A stretch of 64,000 nucleotides of DNA from Paenibacillus_G filicis (lineage in GTDB: Bacteria > Bacillota > Bacilli > Paenibacillales > NBRC-103111). Where the stretch lies: positions 186,001-250,000 of the forward strand of contig NZ_JBBPCC010000001.1 of NCBI RefSeq assembly GCF_038070315.1. The letters run 5' to 3'. A program made the position numbers and the translations under genes. Of this stretch, positions 8,446-17,334 are shown piece after piece. Within the stretch, counting starts at the first letter, position 1; each line of letters begins with the position of its first letter. A model generated the notes under the pieces. It was not told the origin of the DNA and did not search any database. It was given only the letters and a program-made list of their open reading frames with translations.

Positions 8446-9189
8446 TTAGCTTTGAGGCTGGCGTAAGCTCTCAGTCCTTCCCTGGGCGATCAATTGACGC
8501 GCCCGCTCGACCTCCCTGTCGCTCGGAGTCGGGACATCGCCCAGCGGGTAGACCCGCCCGAGCTGCTGCCACTTGTAGACGCCCATCCGGTGGTAAGGTA
8601 GCACCTCGACCTTCTCCACCGCGCTCAGCGTGCCGATGAAGCGGCCCAGCTCCAGCAGGTCCCCGGCATCATCGGTAATGCCGGGGATCAGCACATGCCT
8701 GATCCACATCGGCTTGCCCAGCTCGGACAGCCTCCGGGCGAAGCGTAGAATGCGGTCATTGGGCTGGCTGGTCAGCGCCTGATGCTTCGCACGGTCGATA
8801 TGCTTGAGATCCAGCAGCACGAGGTCCGTATGCGCCAGCAGTCCCTCGGCATGCTCGGGCTCGCAGAAGCCCGAGGAATCGAGAGCCGTAGGCAGATTCC
8901 AGCGCTGCTTGACCTCCCGGAACAGCTCGGCGACAAAGGGAGCCTGAAGCGTCGGCTCGCCGCCGGTGACAGTCAGTCCGCCCCCGGAGCTCCGGTAATA
9001 CGGGAGAAACGACTCGATCTCCTTCAGTACAGCCGCCACGTCGACGGTACGGCCGCCCCCGGTATCCCAGGTATCCGGATTGTGGCAAAAGGCGCACTGC
9101 AGGGCGCAGCCCTGCATGAACAGCACGAACCGGATGCCGGGACCGTCTACGGTGCCGAAGGTATCGAGCGAGTGAATCCGTCCTCTCAT
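8446..9189 (-). CDS. pflA: Pyruvate formate-lyase activating enzyme
   Basis: Radical SAM enzyme of 247 residues that puts the glycyl radical on PflB using a [4Fe-4S] cluster and S-adenosylmethionine. The cluster motif CALQCAFC has cysteines at 28, 32 and 35; GGEPTLQ downstream is the SAM-binding glycine motif. Its ATG overlaps the pflB stop (ATGA), so the two are translationally coupled. It is the last gene of the adhE-pflB-pflA unit. Confidence 0.95.
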   Translation of the reverse strand: MRGRIHSLDTFGTVDGPGIRFVLFMQGCALQCAFCHNPDTWDTGGGRTVDVAAVLKEIESFLPYYRSSGGGLTVTGGEPTLQAPFVAELFREVKQRWNLPTALDSSGFCEPEHAEGLLAHTDLVLLDLKHIDRAKHQALTSQPNDRILRFARRLSELGKPMWIRHVLIPGITDDAGDLLELGRFIGTLSAVEKVEVLPYHRMGVYKWQQLGRVYPLGDVPTPSDREVERARQLIAQGRTESLRQPQS

Positions 9190-11465
9190 CCGATCGAGCC
9201 GTGGAACGTCCGGTTCACGACATCAAGCTGCTGCTCCCGGGTCAGCTTGATGAAGTTAACGGCATATCCCGACACACGGACGGTAAGCTGCGGGTACTGC
9301 TCCGGATGCTCCATCGCATCGAGCAGCTGCTCCCGGTTGAAGACGTTGACGTTCAGGTGATGGCCTCCGCTCTCCGCGTAGCCATCCAGCATGGCGACAA
9401 GATTCTTCGCCCGCACCTCTTCCTCGCGGCCCAAGGCCTTCGGGATGATCGAGAAGGTGTTGGAAATCCCGTCGAGGCAATGCTCGTAAGGGATCTTCGC
9501 TACCGAGTTCAGCGAGGCCAGCGCGCCCTTGGTGTCGCGGCCGTGCATCGGATTGGCGCCCGGCGCGAACGGCTCGCCGGCTTTGCGCCCGTCTGGCGTC
9601 GTACCGGTCTTCTTGCCGTATACGACATTCGACGTGATCGTCAGCACGGACATCGTCGGCAGCGCATTCCGGTACGTCCGGTGCTTGCGCAGCTTGTTCA
9701 TGAACGTCTCGGCCAGCTCGACAGCGATCTGGTCGACCCGGTCGTCGTTATTGCCGTACTTCGGATAGTCGCCTTCGATCTCGAAGTCGACGGCGATGCC
9801 CTTCTCGTTGCGGATAGGGCGAACCTGAGCGTAGCGGATCGCGCTGAGGCTGTCGGCGACGACGGATAGACCCGCGATGCCGCAAGCCATCGTCCGTACG
9901 ATCTCCCGGTCATGCAGCGCCATCTCGATGCGCTCGTAGCTGTATTTGTCATGCATGAAGTGAATGACGTTCAGCGTGTTCATATACAGACCTGCCAGCC
10001 ATTCCATCACTTGATCGAACTTGGCATAGACTTCGTCATAGCTGAGCTTATCCGCCAGAACCGGCGCCGTCTGCGGCCCGACCTGGATGCCGAGCTTCTC
10101 ATCAACGCCTCCGTTGATCGCATAGAGCAGCGCCTTCGCCAGATTGGCCCGCGCGCCGAAGAACTGCATCTGCTTGCCGATGCGCATCGCCGATACGCAG
10201 CAGGCGATGCCATAGTCATCGCCGTAAAGCGGCAGCATCAGGTCATCCGACTCGTATTGAATGGAGCTGGTTTCGATAGATACCTTGGCACAATAATTCT
10301 TGAAGCCTTCCGGCAGCTTGGTGGACCAGAGTACCGTCAGGTTTGGCTCCGGCGCCGGACCCAGATTGTACAGGGTGTGCAGGAAGCGGAACGAAGACTT
10401 CGTGACTCGTGTCTTACCGTTCAAGCCCATGCCTCCGATCGACTCGGTCACCCAGGTCGGGTCGCCGCTAAACAGCTCATTGTAATCCGGAGTCCGCAGG
10501 AACTTCACGATCCGCAGCTTCATGACGAAATGATCGACCAGCTCCTGTGCCTGCGCTTCCGTCAGGACACCGTCCTTCAGATCGCGCTCGATATAGATAT
10601 CCAGGAAGCTGGAGACGCGTCCCAGGCTCATCGCAGCACCGTTCTGCTCCTTGATCGCAGCGAGATAAGCGAAGTATACCCACTGGATCGCTTCCTTGGC
10701 GCTGCCCGCAGGGCGGGAGATATCGGAGCCGTAAGCGAGAGCCATCGCCTTCAGCTCAGCCAAGCTGCGAATCTGCTCGGACAGCTCCTCACGATCGCGG
10801 ATCACCTCTTCGGTCATCGTGTCGACCTCGAGCTGCCGCAGATCGTTCTTCTTGTCCGCGATCAGCCGGTCGACGCCATACAAGGCGACGCGGCGGTAAT
10901 CGCCGATGATCCGTCCGCGGCCATATGCATCCGGCAGCCCCGTGATGATACCTGCCTTACGGGCTAGCTTCATGCCGGTCGTATAAGCGTCGAAGACACC
11001 CTGGTTATGCGTCTTGCGGATATCCGTGAACACCTTGACGAGCTCTTCAGGTACCTGGAAGCCGTAAGCCTCGCATGCATCCACCACCATGCGGATGCCG
11101 CCGAAAGGCTGGACGGAGCGCTTGAACGGCTCGTCGGTCTGTAAGCCGACGATCTGCTCCAACCCCTTTTCGATATAGCCGGGACCGTGGGAGGTGATGG
11201 TGGAGACGGTGCGGACGTCAACGTCCAGCACCCCTCCATTGGCACGCTCCTTGAGCATCAGTTCACGGATATGCTGCCATAGTGCCTCTGTGGCCTCGGT
11301 CGGCCCCGCCAGAAAATCCTCGCGGCCAGTATAAGGCGTCAGATTGCGGTCGATAAAGTTTTTGACGTCGATATGCGTCTGCCATTTGCCCGCTGAGAAG
11401 CTGCGCCATTCGACCGGTCCGGTCTGCTCCGCTCCGGCCCTAGCAGTTGTTTCATGAATAGCCAT
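9186..11465 (-). CDS. pflB: Formate acetyltransferase (pyruvate formate-lyase)
   Basis: 759 residues, the normal PFL length. It splits pyruvate with CoA to acetyl-CoA and formate under anoxic conditions. The active-site Cys-Cys pair is in GIACCVSAM near residue 420. The glycyl radical site is the Gly of RVSGYAVNF at about 733, with the usual C-terminus ending HGSIG. The gene is 33 bases behind adhE with an AGGAGGGATC ribosome binding site, and overlaps pflA by four bases. The product acetyl-CoA is the substrate of the adjacent AdhE, which explains the gene order. Confidence 0.97.
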   Translation of the reverse strand: MAIHETTARAGAEQTGPVEWRSFSAGKWQTHIDVKNFIDRNLTPYTGREDFLAGPTEATEALWQHIRELMLKERANGGVLDVDVRTVSTITSHGPGYIEKGLEQIVGLQTDEPFKRSVQPFGGIRMVVDACEAYGFQVPEELVKVFTDIRKTHNQGVFDAYTTGMKLARKAGIITGLPDAYGRGRIIGDYRRVALYGVDRLIADKKNDLRQLEVDTMTEEVIRDREELSEQIRSLAELKAMALAYGSDISRPAGSAKEAIQWVYFAYLAAIKEQNGAAMSLGRVSSFLDIYIERDLKDGVLTEAQAQELVDHFVMKLRIVKFLRTPDYNELFSGDPTWVTESIGGMGLNGKTRVTKSSFRFLHTLYNLGPAPEPNLTVLWSTKLPEGFKNYCAKVSIETSSIQYESDDLMLPLYGDDYGIACCVSAMRIGKQMQFFGARANLAKALLYAINGGVDEKLGIQVGPQTAPVLADKLSYDEVYAKFDQVMEWLAGLYMNTLNVIHFMHDKYSYERIEMALHDREIVRTMACGIAGLSVVADSLSAIRYAQVRPIRNEKGIAVDFEIEGDYPKYGNNDDRVDQIAVELAETFMNKLRKHRTYRNALPTMSVLTITSNVVYGKKTGTTPDGRKAGEPFAPGANPMHGRDTKGALASLNSVAKIPYEHCLDGISNTFSIIPKALGREEEVRAKNLVAMLDGYAESGGHHLNVNVFNREQLLDAMEHPEQYPQLTVRVSGYAVNFIKLTREQQLDVVNRTFHGSIG

Positions 11466-11498
11466 GGAAGATCCCTCCTGCCCTAGTTCAAGCTTGAA

Positions 11499-14108
11499 TT
11501 AGAATTTGCCGTAGAAAGCATTGCGGTATACATCGGCCAGCTCCTTGACCAGCGGCAAGCGCGGATTCGCGGTTGTGCACTGATCCTCGAACGCACGGTC
11601 GGCCAAATAATCGACTCTCGATTCGAAGTCGGCCGGATCGAAGCCCAGCGCTTGGAAGCTTTCCGGAATGCCAAGCGATTTGTTCAACTTGCGGATGGCT
11701 TCGATCAGGCTGTTCACGCCTTCCTCGGTCGTCTTGGCCGGCAGTCCCAGCATCCGGGCGATCTCGGCATAGCGAAGGTCAGCGATAAAGTGATCGTATT
11801 TCGGGAACGAAGCGAACTTGGTCGGCTTCTGGGCGTTGTAACGGATGACATGCGGCATCAGGATCGCATTCGTGCGGCCGTGGGCCGTATGGTACTGTCC
11901 GCCCCACTTATGCGCGAGGCTGTGGTTGATGCCCAGGAACGCATTGGCGAAGGCCATACCTGCGATGGTCGACGCGTTATGCATTTTCTCCCTTGCCACC
12001 GGGTCTGCGGTATGATGCGAAGCCTCCAGGTACTGGAACACCAGTTGGATCGCCTTCATCGCAAGTCCGTCCGTATAATCATTCGCCATAACCGACACGT
12101 ACGCTTCGATCGCATGGGTCAATACGTCCATCCCCGTATCGGCGACTGCCGTCTTCGGCAGGGTGTATACGTATTCCGGATCGATGATCGCCACATCCGG
12201 CGTCAGCTCGTAATCGGCCAGCGGGTACTTGGTGTTGCCTTTATTTTTATCCGTGATAACCGCGAAGCTGGTTACCTCCGAGCCCGTACCGGAAGTGGTC
12301 GGAATAGCGACGAACTTGGCTTTCTGGCCCAGTCTCGGGTATTTGTAGACACGCTTGCGGATATCCAGGAACTTCTGCTTCAGCGAGTGGAAATCCGTAT
12401 CCGGGTATTCGTAGAACAGCCACATGGCCTTGGCCGCATCCATCGGCGAGCCGCCGCCGAGCGCGATGATGCAGTCTGGCTGGAACGATCTCATCTGCTC
12501 CGTGCCGCGGTCCACCGTATCGACGGAAGGATCGGGCTCAACATCGCTGAAGATCTCGATATGCACCGGAGTCCGGCGCTTGCGCAGGTAATACTCGACC
12601 CGCTCCACATAGCCCAGCTTCACCATCATCGGGTCTGTGACGATCATGACGCGCGTGATGTCCGGCATTTTCTCTAGGTACTGCGTTGCGCCCTTCTCGA
12701 AGTACACCTTAGGCGGCATCTTGAACCACTGCATATTCACCGTACGCTCCGCAACGCGCTTGATATTCAGCAGGTTGACTGCCGTCACGTTAGCCGTCGT
12801 GGAGTTATGCCCGTATGAACCGCAGCCCAGCGTCAGCGAAGGCAGGTTCGTGTTGTAAAGATCCCCGATCGCGCCATGCGTCGAAGGCGAATTGACAATC
12901 ACGCGGCCGGTTTGCAGCTTGGCGGCGAACGCCTGCACGACTTGGTCATTCTTGGTATGCACGACGGAAGAGTGACCCATCCCGCCGAAGGCGACGACCT
13001 CGGCCGCACGCTGGATGCCCTGCTCGGCATTCTTCACCTTGTAGCAAGCCAGCACGGGGCTCAGCTTCTCGGCAGACAGCGGGTACGCCTCACCTACGCC
13101 CTGCAGCTCGGCGACGAGAATTTTCGTGGTCTCGGGCACATTCAGCCCTGCCATGCGGGCGATAGCCGGTGCCGGCTGGCCGACGATGACGGCGTTGACC
13201 GCACATTTCTCCGGATTGATCACAAGCTTGGAGACTGCCTCGGTTTCCTCTTTATTCAAGAAGTAGCAGCCGTACTCGATCATCAGCTTCTTAGCCTGCT
13301 CGTAGATCGGCTCCTCCAGAATAACCGCTTGCTCCGAAGCGCAGATCATGCCGTTGTCGAACGTCTTGGACAGGATCAGGTCCGTAACCGCCTGCTTCAG
13401 ATCGGCCGTCTTCTCGATGAAGCATGGCACGTTGCCCGGGCCTACGCCAAGCGCCGGCTTGCCGGTGCTGTAAGCCGCCTTCACCATCGAGGACCCGCCA
13501 GTCGCGAGCACGAGCGCCACATCGGGATGGTTCATCAGGAGCTGGGTCGCCTCGACGGACGGATGCTCAATCCACTGGATGCAAGCAGCAGGGGCTCCCG
13601 CCAGAACCGCTGCATCGCGCAGCGTGCGGGCTGCGGTTACGCTGGATTTCTGCGCCGACGGATGGAAGGCGAAAATAATCGGATTACGCGTCTTGGCCGA
13701 GATCAGTGACTTGAACATCGTGGTGGATGTCGGGTTGGTCACCGGTGTTACCCCTGCGATCACACCGACCGGCTCGGCGACTAGACGGTAATTCTCATAA
13801 GAGTTCACTTCGATCGTGCCTACCGTCTTGTTGGATTTGATGCTGTGATAGATATATTCAGTGGCGAAGATATTCTTGGTGATCTTGTCTTCGTAGACGC
13901 CGCGTCCCGTCTCCTCGAAGGCCAGCTTAGCCAGCTCCATATGACGGTCCAGACCCGCGAGCGCCATCTGTTGGACGACATGGTCGACTTGCTCCTGATC
14001 AAGCTCCAGATAGGCTTGCTGTGCTTGCAGCGCCTGGGATACCAGTTTGTTTACTTCTTCTTGAGCCGACACCTGTTGAACTTGGACTTTCGTTTCCTTC
14101 ACAGCCAT
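11499..14108 (-). CDS. adhE: Bifunctional acetaldehyde-CoA / alcohol dehydrogenase
   Basis: 869 residues. The N-terminal CoA-acylating aldehyde dehydrogenase half (about 1-440) has its catalytic Cys in NGMICASEQAV. The C-terminal iron-dependent alcohol dehydrogenase half (about 455-869) has GGGSPMDAAKAMW as NAD motif and iron-binding histidines in GINHSLAHKWGGQYHTAHGR. It converts acetyl-CoA to ethanol in two NADH-consuming steps. AGGAGGAG lies nine bases before the ATG. It sits behind the hemerythrin and zinc-ribbon genes and before pflB, and probably shares their oxygen-controlled promoter, though a 130-base gap leaves room for another one. Confidence 0.97.
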   Translation of the reverse strand: MAVKETKVQVQQVSAQEEVNKLVSQALQAQQAYLELDQEQVDHVVQQMALAGLDRHMELAKLAFEETGRGVYEDKITKNIFATEYIYHSIKSNKTVGTIEVNSYENYRLVAEPVGVIAGVTPVTNPTSTTMFKSLISAKTRNPIIFAFHPSAQKSSVTAARTLRDAAVLAGAPAACIQWIEHPSVEATQLLMNHPDVALVLATGGSSMVKAAYSTGKPALGVGPGNVPCFIEKTADLKQAVTDLILSKTFDNGMICASEQAVILEEPIYEQAKKLMIEYGCYFLNKEETEAVSKLVINPEKCAVNAVIVGQPAPAIARMAGLNVPETTKILVAELQGVGEAYPLSAEKLSPVLACYKVKNAEQGIQRAAEVVAFGGMGHSSVVHTKNDQVVQAFAAKLQTGRVIVNSPSTHGAIGDLYNTNLPSLTLGCGSYGHNSTTANVTAVNLLNIKRVAERTVNMQWFKMPPKVYFEKGATQYLEKMPDITRVMIVTDPMMVKLGYVERVEYYLRKRRTPVHIEIFSDVEPDPSVDTVDRGTEQMRSFQPDCIIALGGGSPMDAAKAMWLFYEYPDTDFHSLKQKFLDIRKRVYKYPRLGQKAKFVAIPTTSGTGSEVTSFAVITDKNKGNTKYPLADYELTPDVAIIDPEYVYTLPKTAVADTGMDVLTHAIEAYVSVMANDYTDGLAMKAIQLVFQYLEASHHTADPVAREKMHNASTIAGMAFANAFLGINHSLAHKWGGQYHTAHGRTNAILMPHVIRYNAQKPTKFASFPKYDHFIADLRYAEIARMLGLPAKTTEEGVNSLIEAIRKLNKSLGIPESFQALGFDPADFESRVDYLADRAFEDQCTTANPRLPLVKELADVYRNAFYGKF

Positions 14109-14241
14109 GGATAATCTCCTCCTGAAATTAACGGTTTCTTTGTTCGGTCCTGACGGCTAACGGCAAATCTGCAGGCTGTATATGCAGGCTATCTGAACAA
14201 GCGCGGTGCTAGGTGAAGCCGAGTAACTCAAACTCCCTGAT

Positions 14242-14391
14242 TTACAGGCGGCTGTTTCGATCCTTAGGATCGGAGCGCTCCTCTGCAGCCGGGGATACGC
14301 GGCAATCCTCGCAAATCCACTCGGTGCCGGTTTCACCGTGCCCTTGAACCTTGCCGCAGCTGTTGCAATCGATGACTTTACGGTGTGACAT
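14242..14391 (-). CDS. Small zinc-ribbon-like protein
   Basis: 49 residues with two CxxC pairs (CNSC near 9-12 and CEDC near 27-30), spaced as in a rubredoxin-like or zinc-ribbon knuckle, followed by a charged tail. AAGGAGGAG lies eight bases before the ATG, a strong ribosome binding site. It lies between the hemerythrin gene and adhE on the same strand. The cysteine spacing supports metal binding (zinc or iron); whether it is structural or redox-active cannot be decided. Confidence 0.7.
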   Translation of the reverse strand: MSHRKVIDCNSCGKVQGHGETGTEWICEDCRVSPAAEERSDPKDRNSRL

Positions 14392-14443
14392 GGGTCTCTC
14401 CTCCTTGAATAAGTGCTTAGGCTGGTTCCAGGATCTTGCCTGG

Positions 14444-14980
14444 TCAGGAAAATAAGCTGTCGATATCCGTGAGAATTTGATCCGCCATCGGGTAGACGAC
14501 CTCTTCTTCCAGGTTCAGATGCTCGGTCAAAATCAGGCAAGCCTGAATGAGATGGGAAGCTGCATTTTTTACGTGAATTTTTTCACCTTCTATTGCGGGC
14601 CCATCCACAGCATCGTAGAAAGACTGCACGAACATATGCGCCAGCTCGTGATCCTTCTCCATCACCCAGATCGAAGGCAAAATCGACGGCCCCTGCACCT
14701 TGTTGAAATACCGCGTCAGCAGCGGGAACAACTCCTGCTCCTCCCAGTGTGCGTGCCGGTCGAGCGATTCCATCAGGGCGCCGATGGAAATTTTTAATTC
14801 CCCTAGCTGCAGGGCAGCCTCAGCCGCGGACTTCAGTTTGGTTACCGCGTCGCCCTGCCGGCGGATGTCCATGAGGCGTGAACGCAGCTCTTCATGCTCA
14901 TCCTTGAGCCGCTCTATAGCCTCCATGAACTGGGTGGGCCGGGCGCTTTGCACATGTATTTCAACTGCCGGTGTCTGCAT
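14444..14980 (-). CDS. Hemerythrin-domain (HHE) protein
   Basis: 178 residues folding as a hemerythrin four-helix bundle (PF01814). The di-iron ligands appear as H in KDEHEEL, H and E in HAHWEEQELFPLL, H in KDHELAHMF, and H and E in ILTEHLNLEEEVVYP. Such proteins bind O2 or nitric oxide, or repair iron-sulfur clusters (RIC/YtfE-like). It is the first gene after an FNR-type promoter and precedes adhE-pflBA, whose oxygen-sensitive glycyl-radical enzyme it may protect. That role is inferred from context. Confidence 0.85.
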   Translation of the reverse strand: MQTPAVEIHVQSARPTQFMEAIERLKDEHEELRSRLMDIRRQGDAVTKLKSAAEAALQLGELKISIGALMESLDRHAHWEEQELFPLLTRYFNKVQGPSILPSIWVMEKDHELAHMFVQSFYDAVDGPAIEGEKIHVKNAASHLIQACLILTEHLNLEEEVVYPMADQILTDIDSLFS

Positions 14981-15005
14981 GCCGGAATCCTCCTTGATTT
15001 GGAAT

Positions 15006-15055
15006 TGTCTTTATTGTAAACCCGGATTCCAGTTTTCACTGTGAAAAAAATCACT
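15006..15055 (-). promoter_or_regulatory. Promoter with FNR/CRP-type site for the anaerobic operon
   Basis: TGTGA-AAAAAA-TCACT (15040-15055) matches the Fnr consensus TGTGA-N6-TCACA at all but one base. On the minus strand a -10 box TACAAT (15018-15013) follows, which would start transcription near 15006. The site centre then falls at about -41, the classic class II activator position. It serves the hemerythrin gene and probably the genes behind it. Confidence 0.65.
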
Positions 15056-15093
15056 CGCCGCAAATTCGACATAACTTACATGAGAACGCCAAA

Positions 15094-15120
15094 AAGCCGC
15101 TCCCTCCCGGGGAACGGCTT
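15094..15120 (-). terminator. Rho-independent terminator of the spore protein gene
   Basis: A GC-rich inverted repeat (AAGCCGCTCCC with GGGGAACGGCTT, one bulge) is followed on the minus strand by TTTTT. It lies 40 bases past the stop. Confidence 0.7.
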
Positions 15121-15159
15121 CTGTTTTGCTTTTGCTTTTGACAAGCAATGGACTGCCTC

Positions 15160-15441
15160 TTATGGTTTGCGCGCCAACTGCTCCTGTGCCATCCGGATCA
15201 TCTCACGCACCATGCGGCCACCGATCTGGCCGCCTATTTTGCCTGCCTGTTCGGTGGACAGCGAGCCGTTGCCGGTCCGCTGGAGGGGAATGCCTAGAGA
15301 TTTGGCTACCTCGTACTTGACCTGCTCAGGCTGCGCCGATACGGAGGTATAGCCTGCGCGGTGCATCACGTCCGCCTTGAAGGCATCGAGCGCTTGTCCG
15401 GCTCCGGGCACAACGGGGTGTCTGCTTCTTCTTCGGGCCAC
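15160..15441 (-). CDS. Alpha/beta-type small acid-soluble spore protein
   Basis: 93 residues. Both family signatures are present: QVKYEVAKSLGIPL, and LSTEQAGKIGGQIGGRMVREMI with the conserved helix-turn-helix DNA-binding segment. These proteins coat spore DNA and protect it from UV and heat. The start is GTG, with GGAG eight bases upstream. The N-terminal 25 residues (arginine-rich) are longer than in the 60-70-residue classical members. It shows the organism forms endospores; transcription by forespore sigma-G would be expected. Confidence 0.92.
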   Translation of the reverse strand: MARRRSRHPVVPGAGQALDAFKADVMHRAGYTSVSAQPEQVKYEVAKSLGIPLQRTGNGSLSTEQAGKIGGQIGGRMVREMIRMAQEQLARKP

Positions 15442-15519
15442 TTGCTTCGCTCCTTTCTAGTTGTAAAGGAAATAACTTCCGGCAAGGTTTATCGAGATGC
15501 TGGGAAGAGGCATCTTGCG

Positions 15520-15564
15520 TTCATATGCGATTTCATTTAAACTATAAAACGAGAACAAATGTTC
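15520..15564 (+). promoter_or_regulatory. Promoter overlapped by a LexA (SOS) operator
   Basis: TTCATA (15520-15525) and TATAAA (15543-15548) are separated by 17 bases. Starting five bases later, GAAC-AAAT-GTTC (15553-15564), followed by C, fits the B. subtilis LexA consensus CGAACRNRYGTTYC at every position but the first. The box covers the expected transcription start of the radical SAM gene. Confidence 0.65.
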
Positions 15565-15593
15565 CTATTTTAATTGTTCGCGAGGTATGCGCT

Positions 15594-16544
15594 ATGAAAA
15601 CCACTTATGAACCGATTCACGCAAAGCAAGTGCTCAACGCGGTCCAAAGTCCCGCTATGCCGTTCGACTGGTCGATCAATCCTTACCGGGGCTGCCAGCA
15701 TGGCTGTAGTTTCTGCTATGCGCGGTCTACTCATACATTTCTTGGTCTGGATGCGGACGATACATTCCAGCATCGGATCCTGATCAAGCATAATGCGCCC
15801 GAGGCGCTCGAAGCCCAGCTTCAGCGCATGTTGAAGTCGAGGAACGGCCTCGCCCGGCTCGGGAAGGTGGCTCTAGGCACAGCAACCGACCCGTACCAGC
15901 AGATCGAAGGACGAGAGCGCATCACCCGTCAGTGTCTGGAGGTGCTGGCCGCCTACCGGATTCCTGTCAGCATCACGACACGTTCACCGCTCATTCTCCG
16001 GGATGTGGATCTCTTGCATTCCTTACCGGATTGCTCTGTCAATATCAGCATGAATACGCTGGATCAGACCGTATGGCGAAGCTTTGAGCCAATGTCACCG
16101 GCCCCGTCGATGAGGCTGCGGGCCTTGGCAGGTCTGCGGGAACAAGGCATCGAGGCCGGTGTGTTCATCGCTCCGCTCCTGCCTTATCTGACGGATAGCG
16201 AGGAACAATTGCTTCCGCTCATCCAGGCAATTAAGCAAGCCGACGCTTCGTTCGTTATGGGCTCCGTTCTCCGCTTGAACAATGCCGCTGTGAAATCCTG
16301 GTTCTTCTCCGCGCTGCGGGATCATTATCCGCGGCTCACGGAGCGGTACGCCCGGCTTTACGCAGGATCGGCCTCGGCCCCGAAGCTGTTTCGCTCAGAG
16401 ATTGCGGATCGGCTGGAGGCATTGCTCCAGGCCCACGGCTTATCTTCCTTTAAGCCGGTAGCCGGCCGGGAGAGCCATGATGCAACGCCGTACGACACCC
16501 ATAGCACCGAGCAGAGCCCGGTGCAGCTGGCTTTTGATCTATAA
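15594..16544 (+). CDS. SPL-family radical SAM protein (PA0069/Rv2578c-like)
   Basis: 316 residues. The cluster motif CQHGCSFC has cysteines at 34, 38 and 41, preceded by NPYRGC, typical of the SplB-like COG1533 family related to spore photoproduct lyase. Downstream, GTATDPYQQIE and ITTRSPLILRDVDLL are conserved motifs of the same family. The ATG at 15594 has GAGGT seven bases upstream; the open frame extends to 15525, but that stretch overlaps the promoter. The true spore photoproduct lyase differs in sequence and length, so repair of that lesion is not claimed. The LexA box suggests a DNA-damage role; its substrate is unknown. Confidence 0.85.
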   Translation: MKTTYEPIHAKQVLNAVQSPAMPFDWSINPYRGCQHGCSFCYARSTHTFLGLDADDTFQHRILIKHNAPEALEAQLQRMLKSRNGLARLGKVALGTATDPYQQIEGRERITRQCLEVLAAYRIPVSITTRSPLILRDVDLLHSLPDCSVNISMNTLDQTVWRSFEPMSPAPSMRLRALAGLREQGIEAGVFIAPLLPYLTDSEEQLLPLIQAIKQADASFVMGSVLRLNNAAVKSWFFSALRDHYPRLTERYARLYAGSASAPKLFRSEIADRLEALLQAHGLSSFKPVAGRESHDATPYDTHSTEQSPVQLAFDL

Positions 16545-16555
16545 GGGTTCACGCG

Positions 16556-16591
16556 GCAGCAGGTTGACGATTCGGTCAAGCATCCTGCTGC
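16556..16591. terminator. Inverted repeat between convergent genes
   Basis: GCAGCAGGTTGAC pairs with GTCAA and CCTGCTGC, with a four-base bulge and a GATTCG loop. It overlaps the 3' end of fetB and follows the radical SAM gene. No T-run, so a terminator role is only possible. Confidence 0.35.
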
Positions 16592-17334
16592 TGCACGATT
16601 CTCAGGTCGTCTGTGAACCACAGCCTGTAGCTGAGCGTGCTCAGCAGGATAGCCGTCAACGCTGCGGATGCAGTCAGAATGAACATGATCAGCAGTTGAT
16701 ACCGTACAGCCTGAATCGGATCGGCCCCGGCTACGATCATGCCCGTCATCATGCCTGGCAATTGGACCAGACCCACCGTCTTCATCCCATCGACGGTCGG
16801 GATCATACTGGCGCGCACCGCGCGCTTGAGCGAGCTTTGCACCGCCTGGCGTGCCGTTGAGCCGAGTGCCAGCAGCGCCTCCATCTCGCCGCGGGACGTT
16901 TCGACCTCCCGCTTCATCTGGTTCAGGAACAAGCCCGAGACGATCATGGCACTTCCAATCGTAATCCCGCTGATCGGAATAATGTATTGAGCGAGCGGCT
17001 CGATGATGTTCAGGCCGAGCAGCAGCGCCATCGTCACGGCTTCCGTGCAGCCGATCGACAGCCAGATTCGCAGCCGGATCCCTTTCAGCCGGCGTGTTCT
17101 TCCGCCTGCATTCCAGGCTGCGATAACGGTCATGATCAAGACCATCAGCACGATCACCCAAGGATTCCGGGCATCGAAGACGAAGTGCAGCACATAGCCG
17201 ATGAGCAGCAGCTGCACCGCCGAGCGGACCGTGCCTATCGCGATATCCTTCTCCAGTCCCAGCCTCTGGCGGTTGGAGAGCAGCATGGTGAAGATGATGA
17301 AGATCAGTGTGCAGCCCAAGGCCAGATTAGACAT
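16576..17334 (-). CDS. fetB: FetB-type ABC transporter permease
   Basis: 252 residues, UPF0014/FetB family, with about six to seven membrane helices. Recognisable segments are IGTVRSAVQLLLIGYVL, ISGITIGSAMIVSGLFLN and the coupling region GSTARQAVQSSLKRAVRASMIPTVD. In E. coli FetAB exports iron and helps survive peroxide stress. Its ATG overlaps the stop of the ATPase gene by one base (TGATG), so the pair is coupled. The metal is inferred from the E. coli homologue. Confidence 0.9.
   Translation of the reverse strand: MSNLALGCTLIFIIFTMLLSNRQRLGLEKDIAIGTVRSAVQLLLIGYVLHFVFDARNPWVIVLMVLIMTVIAAWNAGGRTRRLKGIRLRIWLSIGCTEAVTMALLLGLNIIEPLAQYIIPISGITIGSAMIVSGLFLNQMKREVETSRGEMEALLALGSTARQAVQSSLKRAVRASMIPTVDGMKTVGLVQLPGMMTGMIVAGADPIQAVRYQLLIMFILTASAALTAILLSTLSYRLWFTDDLRIVQQQDA

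Noticed and set aside
9201..13709. Long plus-strand frames opposite pflB and adhE (up to 351 residues)
   Set aside because: Shadows of GC-rich codons on the opposite strand; no domains, and the minus-strand genes are beyond doubt.
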